Source: CAWHYG01 sp963833505
Lineage (GTDB): Bacteria; Eisenbacteria; RBG-16-71-46; CAIMUX01
NCBI GenBank assembly: GCA_963833505.1
Contig: CAWHYG010000006.1
Coordinates: 496,001-560,000 of the forward strand
DNA: 64,000 bases
Direction of reading: 5' to 3'
Under the pieces are notes generated by a model. The model saw only the letters and a list, made by a program, of their open reading frames with translations. It made no database searches and was not told where the DNA came from. The position numbers and the translations under genes were made by a program. Positions 42,429-51,422 of this stretch are shown one piece after another (the stretch's first letter is position 1; every line of letters starts with the position of its first letter).

Positions 42429-44111
42429 CCCCAACTCCGCTCTAAGGGGCCTTCGGCGGGCTTCCCGCCCGCTTTCCCCGCTGTAAGTCCTTGGCAATCC
42501 TCATCGCCTCCCTCACCGGTTCCGCATTGGGGAGGGCCGGAAATCTCCGCTCTAAGAGAAGGGCAGTTCCGGAGACTCATCCGGGCTCGATCTCCAGCTG
42601 TCGGCCAATCCCAGCAGCTTGGCTCGCGCCGCGACCAACTCGTCTACCGTCAGGGGAGGCGCCGCCAGACGAGCGGTCAGCTCCCGGGCATGCTGCCGGA
42701 TCATCGCGGCCATCGAGAAGAGCTCGTACCGCAGCCGCTTCGGTCTGGCTTCCCGGAGACGCTCGGGCAGAGCGTGTCGCTTGAGCAGACTGAGAACGTT
42801 GTACGTGATCAGGTTCAGACGAAACCAGGCGGCGTTGGCTCCGAATCGCTGACTGGGAACAATGCCCCCTCCCAGCTCGTTCTTGATCACGCCGTGCGTG
42901 TGCTCGATCGTGCCCGCCTTCTGCCAATGCCACCGAAGCAACTCGGTTGTCGACAGGTCTTCCCGATTACTCACCACGGCCAAATGCTTCAACTCTTGCC
43001 CGCCGGAAAACAACGCCCCTTGCTTGGCCGTGAACCGCACCGCCACGTAACGCATCGGAGGTGCATCCTTCGGCCAGTCGCCCGGAATAAACTCCACCTC
43101 CGCCGCCTCCACGTACTCGCGAGGTCGGTCTTCCAGAAACTCCCATCCTACCGCCGGGTCCTCACAAGCTCTCCGCAGCTCGCGAGTCATGTCGGCGGAG
43201 ATCGTGAACTCGACCTTCTCGCGCCATAGGTACTTCAGCACCTTCTCGTCGTAACAGGCGCTGTCCCCGCGAAAACACCGGCGCTCCACACTCCGGGGCA
43301 GAGCCGAAAGCGCACGCGCGGCGATCTCTCGATTCCCCATCCCCGCGGGAACGTTGCCGTCCCGATACTCGTCCGCTACGACCAGGTCGGCCTCCGCCCA
43401 AACCACCACCACCGGCTGAAAGCCTCGGCCACCTTCGTAGTGGGACAAGGCTTCCCGCCGACGACTCTCCACTATCGTCGCGTCCAGATCCAGCGTGGCC
43501 AACCGCGGACAATCCATCATCACTCCGCGATGCACGAGCCCGACGTTCCATCGGTGCAGGCCCACCAGCGGGACGCTCTCTGGTACGATCCATGCCCCTC
43601 CCGCCGGCCGCTTCGACAACACCTCCTCGTCGTGAAAGCTCATCAGAAAATCCAAAAGCGCGTCCGGTGAGGGTGCCCGCCGACCCAGCAGCCGACTCAG
43701 GCCCTGATCCCGAGCCAGGACCCGAATGTCCTCGACCCGCTCTCCCCCCGCCGCCAACATCAAGACAATCCACTGGAGCTTCTCGTAAACCGTGAAACCC
43801 CGCCGCCGGGAACCCAACGGCAACTCCCGCGCCGCCAACTCGTCCATGCCCAAGGCCAGCAGAAGTTCCGCCACCAAGGGCAGGCCCGCCTGAGACGTCA
43901 TGTCCATCGGCCGAGACGCAGCCTCCATCCGGAACGGCAGCAACCCCTGTCGGTGCCGTGACCCCATCGCCAACCACCCCTCGGCTCCTTCCGAACGCAC
44001 CCAGGGGATCGATCCCCCCAAAGTCTCGCAAATCGTCTCCCATCTTTCACCCAATGGGTGAGATCATCCTCAGGCCAGACACCAAACTACGGAGTTAGAG
44101 CGGAGTTGGGG
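42429..44111. mobile_element. Complete IS1380-family insertion sequence
   Basis: Terminal inverted repeats are a perfect 17 bp, CCCCAACTCCGCTCTAA at 42429-42445 and its complement at 44095-44111. The 5-bp target duplication TCACG flanks the element (42424-42428 and 44112-44116). Length 1683 bp with one transposase gene. A partial repeat of the end (CTCCGCTCTAA) occurs again inside, near 42546. Perfect ends and duplication point to recent transposition. Confidence 0.92.
42552..44054 (-). CDS. IS1380-family transposase
   Basis: 500 aa if started at 44054; ATGs near 43967 and 43934 are alternatives. DDE core: Asp in LATLDLDATIVE, Asp in CFRGDSACYDEKVL, and the late Glu in GTIEHTHGVIKNELGGG with the C-terminal Y-(2)-R-like region FRLNLITYNVLSLLKRHAL typical of IS1380/IS4-like enzymes. 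Intact. The open frame fills the element between its inverted repeats. Confidence 0.92.
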   Translation of the reverse strand: MGERWETICETLGGSIPWVRSEGAEGWLAMGSRHRQGLLPFRMEAASRPMDMTSQAGLPLVAELLLALGMDELAARELPLGSRRRGFTVYEKLQWIVLMLAAGGERVEDIRVLARDQGLSRLLGRRAPSPDALLDFLMSFHDEEVLSKRPAGGAWIVPESVPLVGLHRWNVGLVHRGVMMDCPRLATLDLDATIVESRRREALSHYEGGRGFQPVVVVWAEADLVVADEYRDGNVPAGMGNREIAARALSALPRSVERRCFRGDSACYDEKVLKYLWREKVEFTISADMTRELRRACEDPAVGWEFLEDRPREYVEAAEVEFIPGDWPKDAPPMRYVAVRFTAKQGALFSGGQELKHLAVVSNREDLSTTELLRWHWQKAGTIEHTHGVIKNELGGGIVPSQRFGANAAWFRLNLITYNVLSLLKRHALPERLREARPKRLRYELFSMAAMIRQHARELTARLAAPPLTVDELVAARAKLLGLADSWRSSPDESPELPFS

Positions 44112-44278
44112 TCACGATGCGCCCGGGAGCGCCGGCCCAGGGCAGGAGCGTCGAGCGCACGGGAGCGGGTGTCAACGCGAGCGCACCGCGTTCCGATGCA
44201 TCGCCGAGGCGATGAAGAACCGGCGGATGGATCCGCCTGATCAGGCCGGACGGGCGCGAAGGGCGCGGCGATTCGGGC

Positions 44279-45305
44279 TCACGCCCAGGTCTTGATCTCC
44301 CCGATGAGTTCGACGTGTCCCGAGTTGGAGATCGATCGCTCGGCCGCCTCCAACACGCGGACCACGCGGAGGCCGTCCTCGGCGTCGCTCCGGGGCTTCC
44401 GTCCATGAAGAATGCAGTTCAGGAAGTCGTTCACCTCGGCCTGGAGCGGCTCGTAGGTCTCGAGCTTGGGGGAGACGATGTCCCCGGTCCGGTAGGAGAG
44501 CTGATACTCGCCGAAGGTGTCGGGATCCTTGAAGCTGACGCCCTTGTCGAAGATCTTGACCTGCTCGAGGTGCTCGGTGTCGTCATAGACCAGCATCTTG
44601 GACGAGCCGACGATGGTCGTCCGGCGGAGCTTGGAGGGAGAGAGCCAGGACACCTGGACGTGCGCGATGGCGCCGCTGGCGAAACGCAGGAAGATGAAGG
44701 CGACATCGGGAATGCCCTTCTGGACGAAGTCCTTGCCCGTGGCCAGCACCTCGGTGGGCATCTCTCCAAGCCAGTACATGATCATGGAGAGGTCATGCGG
44801 GGCCAGATCCCAGAATGACGCTGATGTCCTTTTGATGAAGCCCCAGGTTGACCCGGGTCGAGCTGATGTAGAACACCTTGCCGAGCTCGCCCCGATCGAG
44901 GATCTCGCGGATCTTCACGACCGGCGGGCTGTAGAGGAAGGTGTGGCCCACCGCCAGGGTCAGGCCCCGCTCCTCGGCCAGGCCGATCAGTTCCGTCCCC
45001 TGCTCGGAGGAGCCCGCGAAGGGCTTTTCCACGAAGACGTGCTTGCCGCGCAGCAGGGCCTTCCGGGCCAGCGTGTAATGCGTCGAAAGCGGCGTGGCGA
45101 TCATCACCGCCTGCAGGTCGGGGGAAGCCAGCATGTCCTCGTAGCTCAGAAAGGTCTCGGCCGCCGGATAGCGCAGGGAGAGCCGGGCGAGCTTGGCGGC
45201 GTCCAGATCGCAGAGGGAGATCCCGCGGCAGAGGCGGTTTTCGCTCAGGTTCCGCACCAGGTTCGGACCCCAGTAACCGCAGCCGACCACGCCGACATGT
45301 GCCAT
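44279..45305 (-). CDS. Gfo/Idh/MocA oxidoreductase (WlbA-like), frameshifted
   Basis: NAD(P)-dependent sugar dehydrogenase family. N-terminal Rossmann GVVGCGYWGPNLVRNL, catalytic EKPF near residue 95. The frame breaks at CCAGAATG (44810-44817). Removing one base gives KDISVIWDLAPHDLSMIMYW, the highly conserved sugar-dehydrogenase segment with the catalytic His, and a 341-aa protein. It is next to a polyprenyl glycosylphosphotransferase, so it probably oxidises a nucleotide sugar for surface polysaccharide. Confidence 0.88.
44810..44817 (+). other. Frameshift octamer CCAGAATG in the Gfo/Idh gene
   Basis: Minus-strand frame reads GTC ATT CTG GGA and stops soon after. With one T removed it reads GTC ATC TGG GAT CTG GCC CCG CAT. 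Confidence 0.9.
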
Positions 45306-45321
45306 GATGCGCTCTTCCCTC

Positions 45322-46833
45322 TCAGACCCCGCCCTTGCCCCAGACCACGACTCCGGCGGTCCGGAGCAGGAGCTTGAGATCCATGCTGAACGACCAGTTG
45401 CCGATGTAGAAGAGGTCCAGGAGAACCATGTCCTCGAAATTGACGTAGCTCCGGCCGGTGACCTGCCAGAGGCCGGTCATCCCGGGAGTCACGTCCAGGC
45501 GCCGCTTCTGCCAGTCCTTGTACAGATCGTACTCGAATGGCAGACAGGGCCGGGGGCCGACCAGGCTCATCTCGCCCCGAAGCACGTTGATGAGCTGGGG
45601 CAGCTCGTCCAGACTGGTCCGCCGGAGAAACCGGCCGATCCGGGTGACCCGGGCGTCGTCCACCAGCTTGTAGATCTTCCGGCCGCTCTCGTCCGTTCCG
45701 GCCGCGCCGCCGTTCTCCACGAACTGGCGGACGTAACGCCGGTGGACGCTGTCGTCGTTCTGGGTCCGCATGGAGCGGAATTTGTAGAAGGTGAAAGGCC
45801 GCCCCTGGCGGCCGATCCGGGTCTGGCGATAGAGAACCGGTCCGGGCGAGGACAGCCGGACGAGCAGCGCGAGCGCCAGCGTGAAAGGCAGGGTCAGGAG
45901 GCCCCCCAGACAGACTCCGGCGAGGTCGAGCCCCCTCTTCAGGCGCTGCTCCTGCCGCGAAAGCGGGGACCGGCCCATCGGCAGCAGGGACAACCCGCCG
46001 AATCCCTCGCCCGGAAGCCCGTCCACCAGCGTGTTGAAGATGTTCCGGGCCACGCGGACGCGGATCCCGCGGATCGCCAGCTCGTCGCTGATCCGGACGA
46101 CCTGCTCGCGGGGAAGATCAGTGCGGGCCAGGACGACCAGCGTGGCGCCGATCTGTTCGGCGCGGCAGGGCAGCTCATCCAGCGCGATCGGATGGAACGG
46201 CCGGGCCTTGACGTCCTCGGGAGCGTCCTGATCGGCGAATCCGACCACGGCCGAGGCCGTCGGACCGCGCGACAGCTTGCGGCCGATCTCGAGCGCCGAT
46301 GATCCTGATCCGTACACGAGAACACGGTCCGGCGCCGAGATGGTCGCGAGCCGCCGCTGCCAGTGGCTGACCAGGAGAGGGCGGACTGCCGCCATCCAGA
46401 AGAGAAGCAGCCCGTGGTACAGAACGAGCAGGACCCTCAGGGACCAGTGGACGTCGCGCGAGAAGAGAAAGATGGCGGTGGCGCTGATCCCGACCGACCA
46501 GGCGACGACGCGGGCTCCTTCGATGGACTGCCGTCTCCGCGACGTGGATCGGCCGAACCGATAGAGACCGCGGTTCACCACGACGAGCGGGAAGAGGACC
46601 GCCAGAAGAACCAGGAGGGGCTCCGAGGGCCAGGTCGCCTGGCCGGCGCGAGCCGACAAGCTCCACACGAGCCAGAGCGATCCGAGGAGAAATGCTTCCG
46701 CCAGTCCCACATCGACGACGAGCAGCAGCGACTGTTGCTTGCGGGGAAGACGTTTGGGGCTCCCGACACCGGGCTGCGCCGGCGCCCGATCACGTCCATC
46801 CAGACGCGACCGGACGGCCTGGGGATCGGACAT
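45322..46833 (-). CDS. Polyprenyl glycosylphosphotransferase (WbaP/exopolysaccharide priming enzyme)
   Basis: Transfers the first sugar-1-phosphate to undecaprenyl phosphate, starting polysaccharide assembly at the inner membrane. 503 aa. Four N-terminal helices, a CoA-binding-like Rossmann region (VLVYGSGSSALEIGRKL), then the catalytic domain: KRGLDLAG with a membrane hairpin, FTFYKFRSMR, RIGRFLRRTSLDELPQLINVLRGEMSLVGPRP, and LDVTPGMTGLWQVTGRS. ATG 46833 is preceded by AAAGG and AGGAGG. Confidence 0.93.
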   Translation of the reverse strand: MSDPQAVRSRLDGRDRAPAQPGVGSPKRLPRKQQSLLLVVDVGLAEAFLLGSLWLVWSLSARAGQATWPSEPLLVLLAVLFPLVVVNRGLYRFGRSTSRRRQSIEGARVVAWSVGISATAIFLFSRDVHWSLRVLLVLYHGLLLFWMAAVRPLLVSHWQRRLATISAPDRVLVYGSGSSALEIGRKLSRGPTASAVVGFADQDAPEDVKARPFHPIALDELPCRAEQIGATLVVLARTDLPREQVVRISDELAIRGIRVRVARNIFNTLVDGLPGEGFGGLSLLPMGRSPLSRQEQRLKRGLDLAGVCLGGLLTLPFTLALALLVRLSSPGPVLYRQTRIGRQGRPFTFYKFRSMRTQNDDSVHRRYVRQFVENGGAAGTDESGRKIYKLVDDARVTRIGRFLRRTSLDELPQLINVLRGEMSLVGPRPCLPFEYDLYKDWQKRRLDVTPGMTGLWQVTGRSYVNFEDMVLLDLFYIGNWSFSMDLKLLLRTAGVVVWGKGGV

Positions 46834-47172
46834 TCCTTTGAGGCCTCCTGTCCCTTCGCCCCTCAAAGATGCCGTGGGAACAATCATATCCTGCGCCGGC
46901 CGGCCATCTTTCGGCCGGAGCGCTACGCACTCCAAGCACCTTAGGAAAACGAAACGGGATCTGCAACCGTAAAAGCCCCCTGGCAAGGGACGCTAAAGCC
47001 GGGCCCAAACCTGGGCCCTCCGCCGTGAGGGATCGAACGGGGGATGCCGACCTGGACCTTCCGCGGCGAGGGATCCAACGGGGGACGCCGACCTGGACCT
47101 TCCGCGGCGAGGGATCCAACGGGGGACGCCGACCTGGGCCCTCCGCCGCGAGGGATCGAACGGGGGATTCGG
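46834..47172. other. Repeat-bearing spacer upstream of the polysaccharide gene
   Basis: About 340 bp between the histidine-kinase stop and the glycosylphosphotransferase start. The part near 46935-46995 is A-rich on the plus strand (ggaaaacgaaacggg; accgtaaaagcc) and is the likely minus-strand promoter zone. It also has small hairpins, for example GGGCCC-aaacct-GGGCCC at 47001-47018. The remainder is the 41-bp repeat array. Confidence 0.5.
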
Positions 47173-47173
47173 T
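47010..47173. repeat. Four tandem 41-bp repeats
   Basis: Units start at 47010, 47051, 47092 and 47133. Units 2 and 3 are identical; units 1 and 4 differ at a few positions. Each begins CCTGGRCC and contains GCGAGGGATC and AACGGGGGA. The length is not a multiple of three, so the array is non-coding. It begins exactly at the stop codon of the histidine kinase. Confidence 0.95.
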
Positions 47174-48984
47174 CAGCTCCTGGACGGAGCCATCTCGGAT
47201 TTCGACTCCGCGACGGTCGAACCCGTCTCCCCGGCGTGGTCGCCGATCGGCAGGAAGAAATAGAAGCTGCTGCCCTGGCCCGGCGTGGACTCGGCCCAGA
47301 TCCGGCCGCCGTGCTCTTCGATGATGCCCTTGGAGATGACGAGCCCCAATCCGGTGCCGCCGGCCTTGCGCGTGCTCGAGGAATCGAGCTGCCGGAACCT
47401 CGTGAAGAGCTTGGGCAGATCGTCCGGGGCGATTCCGATCCCGTGGTCGCAGATCTCCACCAGCACGCCCTCCTCCTGGTCGGGACGGGAGGCCCGGATC
47501 CGGATCTCCGTGCCTTCCGGGGAGAACTTGATGGCGTTGGCGATGAGATTGTTCATCACCTGGATGATGCGCAGCTCGTCCGCGACGATTTCGGGCAGCC
47601 GGGGCGCGGACTCCGTGACCAGGCGGATCCGTTTCCGCTCCGCCTGCTTGGAGATGTTGACCACGACGTTCTCCAGGAGATTGGCCATCGACGTGCGGAT
47701 GAAATGCGTGGAAAGGCGCGAAGACTCCAGCTTGGAGAAATCCAGGATGTCGTCGATGAGCGCCTCGAGGCGATCGACGTTCGCCCGGCAGATGCCGAGC
47801 AGCTCGTTCTGCTCCGGCCCCACCGGAAAGTACTTCTGGTCGGCCAGGATCTCGAGGGTCCCCTTGATCGACGTGAGAGGCGTGCGGACCTCGTGGGAGA
47901 CCACGGCGACGAACTCCGACTTCATCCGGTCGAGGTCGCGGATCTTCCCGTAGACGCGCGCATTGTGGATCGCGATGGAGGCCTGGGCCGCCAGGCTGAC
48001 CAGAAGCTCGCGGTCGTCGGCGTTGAATTCCTCCGCCGGCCGGCTCAGCACGGCGATCGTGCCGGCGACCTCGCCCTCCTGAAGGAGCGGGACCACCAGC
48101 GCTTCCCGGGCGCCGGCCTCCGATTTCCCGATCAGGACCACCGAGGGACGCCGCTCCCGCCGGACCTCGGCGTTGGGCGCCTCCAGCGCGCGCACGCGAT
48201 CCTCCGGCACGGCCGACTCGCGATCCAGGCCCCGGCTGACGCGGCACTCCAGCTCCCCGCTCGTTTCGTCGAGCAGGAAGATCACGCCCTCCGCCGCGCG
48301 GGTCAGCTCGCAGCTCCGATCGAGGATGAGCCGCAGGGTGCGGTCGAGATGGAGGGACGAGGTGATCTCCTTGCCGACTTCATAGAGCGTGCGGATCCGC
48401 AGGGTGGCTTCCTCGACCATGCGCTTGAGCTCGTCCCGGTGCCGGCGCAGGGCCTCCTGGTTGGTCGTCAATTCGACGTTGGCGGTGTAGAGGCGGTCGA
48501 CGAACTGGCGGTTCTCCGCCAGCAGGCGGCGCCGCTCGAGGGCCTTCCGGACGGTCTGATCCATCTCGAACAGGTCGAAAGGCTTGAGGACGTAATCGTA
48601 GGCGCCCTGGCGAAGGGCCTCGATCGCGGTCAAGGTGGAGGCGTTGCCCGTCAGCACGATCACCTCGGCCTGCGGATCCGCGGCCTTGGAACAGCGCAGG
48701 ATCTCGAGACCGTCCGCCCCCGGAAGGTTGAGGTCGGTCACGATGACGTCGAACCGGCCGGGCCCCAGCTTCGCGATCGCCTCGGTGCCGGTCCGGGCCA
48801 GCTCGAGCCGGAACTCTCCTTCAAGGAATTCGGCGAAGATCTGGAGAAGGTCCTCCTCGTCATCCACCACGAGGATGGAGGGCCGTTCTTCCGGAAGCGG
48901 GTCCGACCTGGCGGCGGGCGCGGGCGGTCGATCCGGTTTCCGGTCCGGAGCCGGGGACGGCGCGGCCTCTTGCCTGGAATTCAC
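47173..48984 (-). CDS. Receiver-GAF-histidine kinase hybrid
   Basis: 603 aa, no membrane helix. Receiver domain (about 35-150): VVDDEEDL, phospho-acceptor Asp in VIVTDLNLPGADG, Thr in VIVLTGNA, Lys in YVLKPFDL. A coiled coil, then GAF (about 215-370). HisKA H-box SHEVRTPLTSIKGTLE, N-box NNLIANAIKFSPEG, G boxes DHGIGIAPDDLPKLF and GGTGLGLVISKGIIEEHGGR. The N-terminal receiver is an input, so it probably sits within a phosphorelay. Downstream end of the flagellar/signalling block. Confidence 0.94.
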   Translation of the reverse strand: MNSRQEAAPSPAPDRKPDRPPAPAARSDPLPEERPSILVVDDEEDLLQIFAEFLEGEFRLELARTGTEAIAKLGPGRFDVIVTDLNLPGADGLEILRCSKAADPQAEVIVLTGNASTLTAIEALRQGAYDYVLKPFDLFEMDQTVRKALERRRLLAENRQFVDRLYTANVELTTNQEALRRHRDELKRMVEEATLRIRTLYEVGKEITSSLHLDRTLRLILDRSCELTRAAEGVIFLLDETSGELECRVSRGLDRESAVPEDRVRALEAPNAEVRRERRPSVVLIGKSEAGAREALVVPLLQEGEVAGTIAVLSRPAEEFNADDRELLVSLAAQASIAIHNARVYGKIRDLDRMKSEFVAVVSHEVRTPLTSIKGTLEILADQKYFPVGPEQNELLGICRANVDRLEALIDDILDFSKLESSRLSTHFIRTSMANLLENVVVNISKQAERKRIRLVTESAPRLPEIVADELRIIQVMNNLIANAIKFSPEGTEIRIRASRPDQEEGVLVEICDHGIGIAPDDLPKLFTRFRQLDSSSTRKAGGTGLGLVISKGIIEEHGGRIWAESTPGQGSSFYFFLPIGDHAGETGSTVAESKSEMAPSRS

Positions 48985-49006
48985 GGGTGCGTCTCCTTCG
49001 CGGCGC

Positions 49007-50245
49007 TCAGGCCGCCATCGCGCTGCTCACCACCGTGCGGTTTCGACCGAGCTTCTTGGCCAGATAGAGGGCGCTGTCCGCCTTCTTCAGGATCTCCTCG
49101 GCGGAGGCCGCATCCGCCGGGAACGAGGCAATGCCGAGCGAAACGGTCAGCCGCTTCCGCCGCGGGAAGGAGTGCGCCTCCACCATGGAGCGCAGCCGGT
49201 CGGCGGCGCGGCTGGCCTGCTCGGAGTCGGTCATGGGCAGGAGCGCGACGAACTCCTCTCCGCCGTAGCGGGCGACCAGATCGGAGGCCCGGCCCCACCG
49301 CGTCAGGAGCTTCCCGAGATCGGCCAGGATCCGGTCCCCCAGGGCATGGCCCCAGGTGTCGTTGATCACCTTGAAGGCGTCGATGTCGAGAAAGAGGACG
49401 GAGAAGCAGAGACCGTAACGCTGGCCCCGCCGGATCTCCTCGTTCAGCCGTTCGGTGAACTGGCGCCGGTTGTACAGACCGGTGAGGTCGTCGGTCACGG
49501 CGAGGCGCGCCATCTCCTCATACATCAGGACCCGCTGCAGGATCGCCGCGGCCTGCGAGGCGATGAGCGTGAGCAGGCGTAGGTGCTCCTCCGTAAAAGC
49601 CTGGTTGGTCGAGTGGCTCAGATTGATGACCCCGATCAGCTCGCCCTGGATCACCATGGGCACGGAGAGAAAGGAGCCGATCTCCGGCCGGCCCTCGCGG
49701 CTGACCGGGTGCAGGTCGTTGAGCAGGATCGGCTTTTTCTGCGCGGCGACCCAGGAGGAGAAACCATAGCCCAGATCGAAGTGGACGCCGCCGATCAGGT
49801 CGATGTGAAGGCCCCGCACCGCGGCCACGGTGAGCTCCTGGCTGGGGCGGTTGTTCATGAAGAGGGTTCCGTTCTCGTAGGGGATGCCCTGACTGATCAG
49901 ATCCAGGATCTGATCGAGGACCTTTTCCCGATCGGTCGCGGTCTGGATGAGCCGGGAGAGCTCCATGAGCACGTCAAGCTCCCCGACGTCCCGCCTCTCT
50001 CCCGCCGCCTTGGCGGTCTGCAGCACCCGGATCAGCTTGTTGTGGATGGTGTGGGCGGTGGCGAGCACCTCGGATGAGCGCTTCTGCGCGACCGACCGGT
50101 GGATCTGCTCCAGCAGGCTGACCCGTTCCCGGTCGCTGATCAGCCCTTCCTCTTCCATGACCCGGACGAGCTTCTGCTCACCGCGCCGGAGCTTCTCGGT
50201 CACATCCTGCAGTTGCTGGGATCCGTTTCCGTTCCTTCGACGCAT
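49007..50245 (-). CDS. GAF-GGDEF diguanylate cyclase
   Basis: Makes cyclic di-GMP. 412 aa: N-terminal helical region, GAF (about 95-245), then GGDEF with TDDLTGLYNRRQF, FLDIDAFKVINDTWGH and active-site GGEEF. An RxxD inhibitory site (RASD) lies five residues upstream of GGEEF, so product feedback is expected. It lies 22 bp upstream of the histidine kinase in the same direction, linking c-di-GMP to the flagellar block. Confidence 0.94.
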   Translation of the reverse strand: MRRRNGNGSQQLQDVTEKLRRGEQKLVRVMEEEGLISDRERVSLLEQIHRSVAQKRSSEVLATAHTIHNKLIRVLQTAKAAGERRDVGELDVLMELSRLIQTATDREKVLDQILDLISQGIPYENGTLFMNNRPSQELTVAAVRGLHIDLIGGVHFDLGYGFSSWVAAQKKPILLNDLHPVSREGRPEIGSFLSVPMVIQGELIGVINLSHSTNQAFTEEHLRLLTLIASQAAAILQRVLMYEEMARLAVTDDLTGLYNRRQFTERLNEEIRRGQRYGLCFSVLFLDIDAFKVINDTWGHALGDRILADLGKLLTRWGRASDLVARYGGEEFVALLPMTDSEQASRAADRLRSMVEAHSFPRRKRLTVSLGIASFPADAASAEEILKKADSALYLAKKLGRNRTVVSSAMAA

Positions 50246-50368
50246 CGTCCTGACTCCAATCCGTGGTCGCCGCGGGAAGGGGCTCCCCGCTGGTTCCTGC
50301 CGGCCCGCGCTCGAGCCCGGGCCGGAGCTGTCATCGCCGCCGGCGGCGCCTGCGCGCAGACCGCACGC

Positions 50369-51277
50369 TCATGCCGCCTCGAAAAACATTCCGGACTCCC
50401 GCTCCAGGCTGTTCCGGAGCCTTTCACGGAGATTCCTCTGCCGGTTTCCATCGATCCGGAGGCGTTCCAAGGCGCTCCCGCCTTCCGCCGGAGGCGCGTC
50501 CTCTTCGCGGAGCAGCTCTTCGGCGCCGCGCACGAGAAGCACGGACGGCGGCAGCGCGGCGACCGGCTCGTGGTGCAGGCGGGCGGCCCGGACCAGATCG
50601 GTCCCCAGCCGCCAGCGCTCGAGCGCGGAGGCGCCGATTTCCGTGTGATCGACGAGCAGGCGCCGGCGTTCCGCCTCCGGGCCTGGTTCGCCGTCCTCGG
50701 TCTCCCGCGCCAGCGTTTCGTAGGTTGCCGGAAGCGCCCGATTGAGCAGGAACCGTCCGATGTCGTGGAAGAGCCCGGCCAGGAAGGCCGGTTCGGAATC
50801 GGAGGATCCGAGCTCCTGGGCCAGCAGAGCGCAGCCGAGCGCGCTCCCGACCGAATGAAGCCAGATTCCGCGATCGACGTCGCCCATCGTGCCGCCGCGC
50901 CCCACGGGAAGCGAATGGAAGAGGACGAGATTGCGCACCGAGCGCAGCCCGAGCACCACCATGGCCTGGGACAGGCTCGAAACCGGCCCCGCCAGCCCGT
51001 AAAAGGACGAGTTGCACGTTCGGAGGACCTTCGCGGTCAGCGCTTGATCCCGGGAGATCACCCGGGCGAGATCGGCCGCGCTCGAATTCGGATCATCGAC
51101 GAGCTGCATGACGCGGAGGGCCACCGGCGCCACCGGCGGCATCTCTTCCAAACAGGCCAGGATCTCCTCGCGGGTTCGCGGTTCCCCGGCGCCGGCCCGG
51201 ATCGGTCCGGCGTTCGCCCGCTGCGTTCCTTCCCGGTTCCGCCCTCGCCCGGCTTCCTGCGGGCCTTCGTATCTCAT
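50369..51277 (-). CDS. HDOD-domain signalling protein
   Basis: 302 aa. HDOD core: PPVAPVALRVMQLVDDPNSS, LARVISRDQALTAKVLRTCNSSFYGL, and FHDIGRFLL, which keeps the HD-like pair but not the full phosphohydrolase set. HDOD proteins act as regulatory scaffolds in motility and c-di-GMP signalling. ATG 51277 is preferred; the frame is open further upstream, through Pro/Arg-rich sequence that overlaps the next gene. Confidence 0.87.
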   Translation of the reverse strand: MRYEGPQEAGRGRNREGTQRANAGPIRAGAGEPRTREEILACLEEMPPVAPVALRVMQLVDDPNSSAADLARVISRDQALTAKVLRTCNSSFYGLAGPVSSLSQAMVVLGLRSVRNLVLFHSLPVGRGGTMGDVDRGIWLHSVGSALGCALLAQELGSSDSEPAFLAGLFHDIGRFLLNRALPATYETLARETEDGEPGPEAERRRLLVDHTEIGASALERWRLGTDLVRAARLHHEPVAALPPSVLLVRGAEELLREEDAPPAEGGSALERLRIDGNRQRNLRERLRNSLERESGMFFEAA

Positions 51278-51422
51278 GGATGATTCATCCTCGCTGACCG
51301 GCGCCCCGGCGCACTTCCAGGCCGGCGCGCGCATGGCTTTCCCGGGAACAGGCCCGATGGGAACCGGCTGTCTCGTTCCCGGCGCGACGGGCCCCGAACC
51401 CGCCGTTCTTGTTATCGGCCAA

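Noticed and set aside
38138..42445. Plus-strand open frame of over 1400 codons opposite DUF4139 and valS.
   Set aside because: It is fully antisense to valS, which has all synthetase motifs; the translation has no domain-like features.
46965..47025. Resemblance to the core of a cyclic di-GMP-I (GEMM) riboswitch (GGGACGCTAAAGCC).
   Set aside because: The required upstream half (GGNCAAACC with GNRA hairpin) is absent, there is an extra T in the core, and no plus-strand gene follows.
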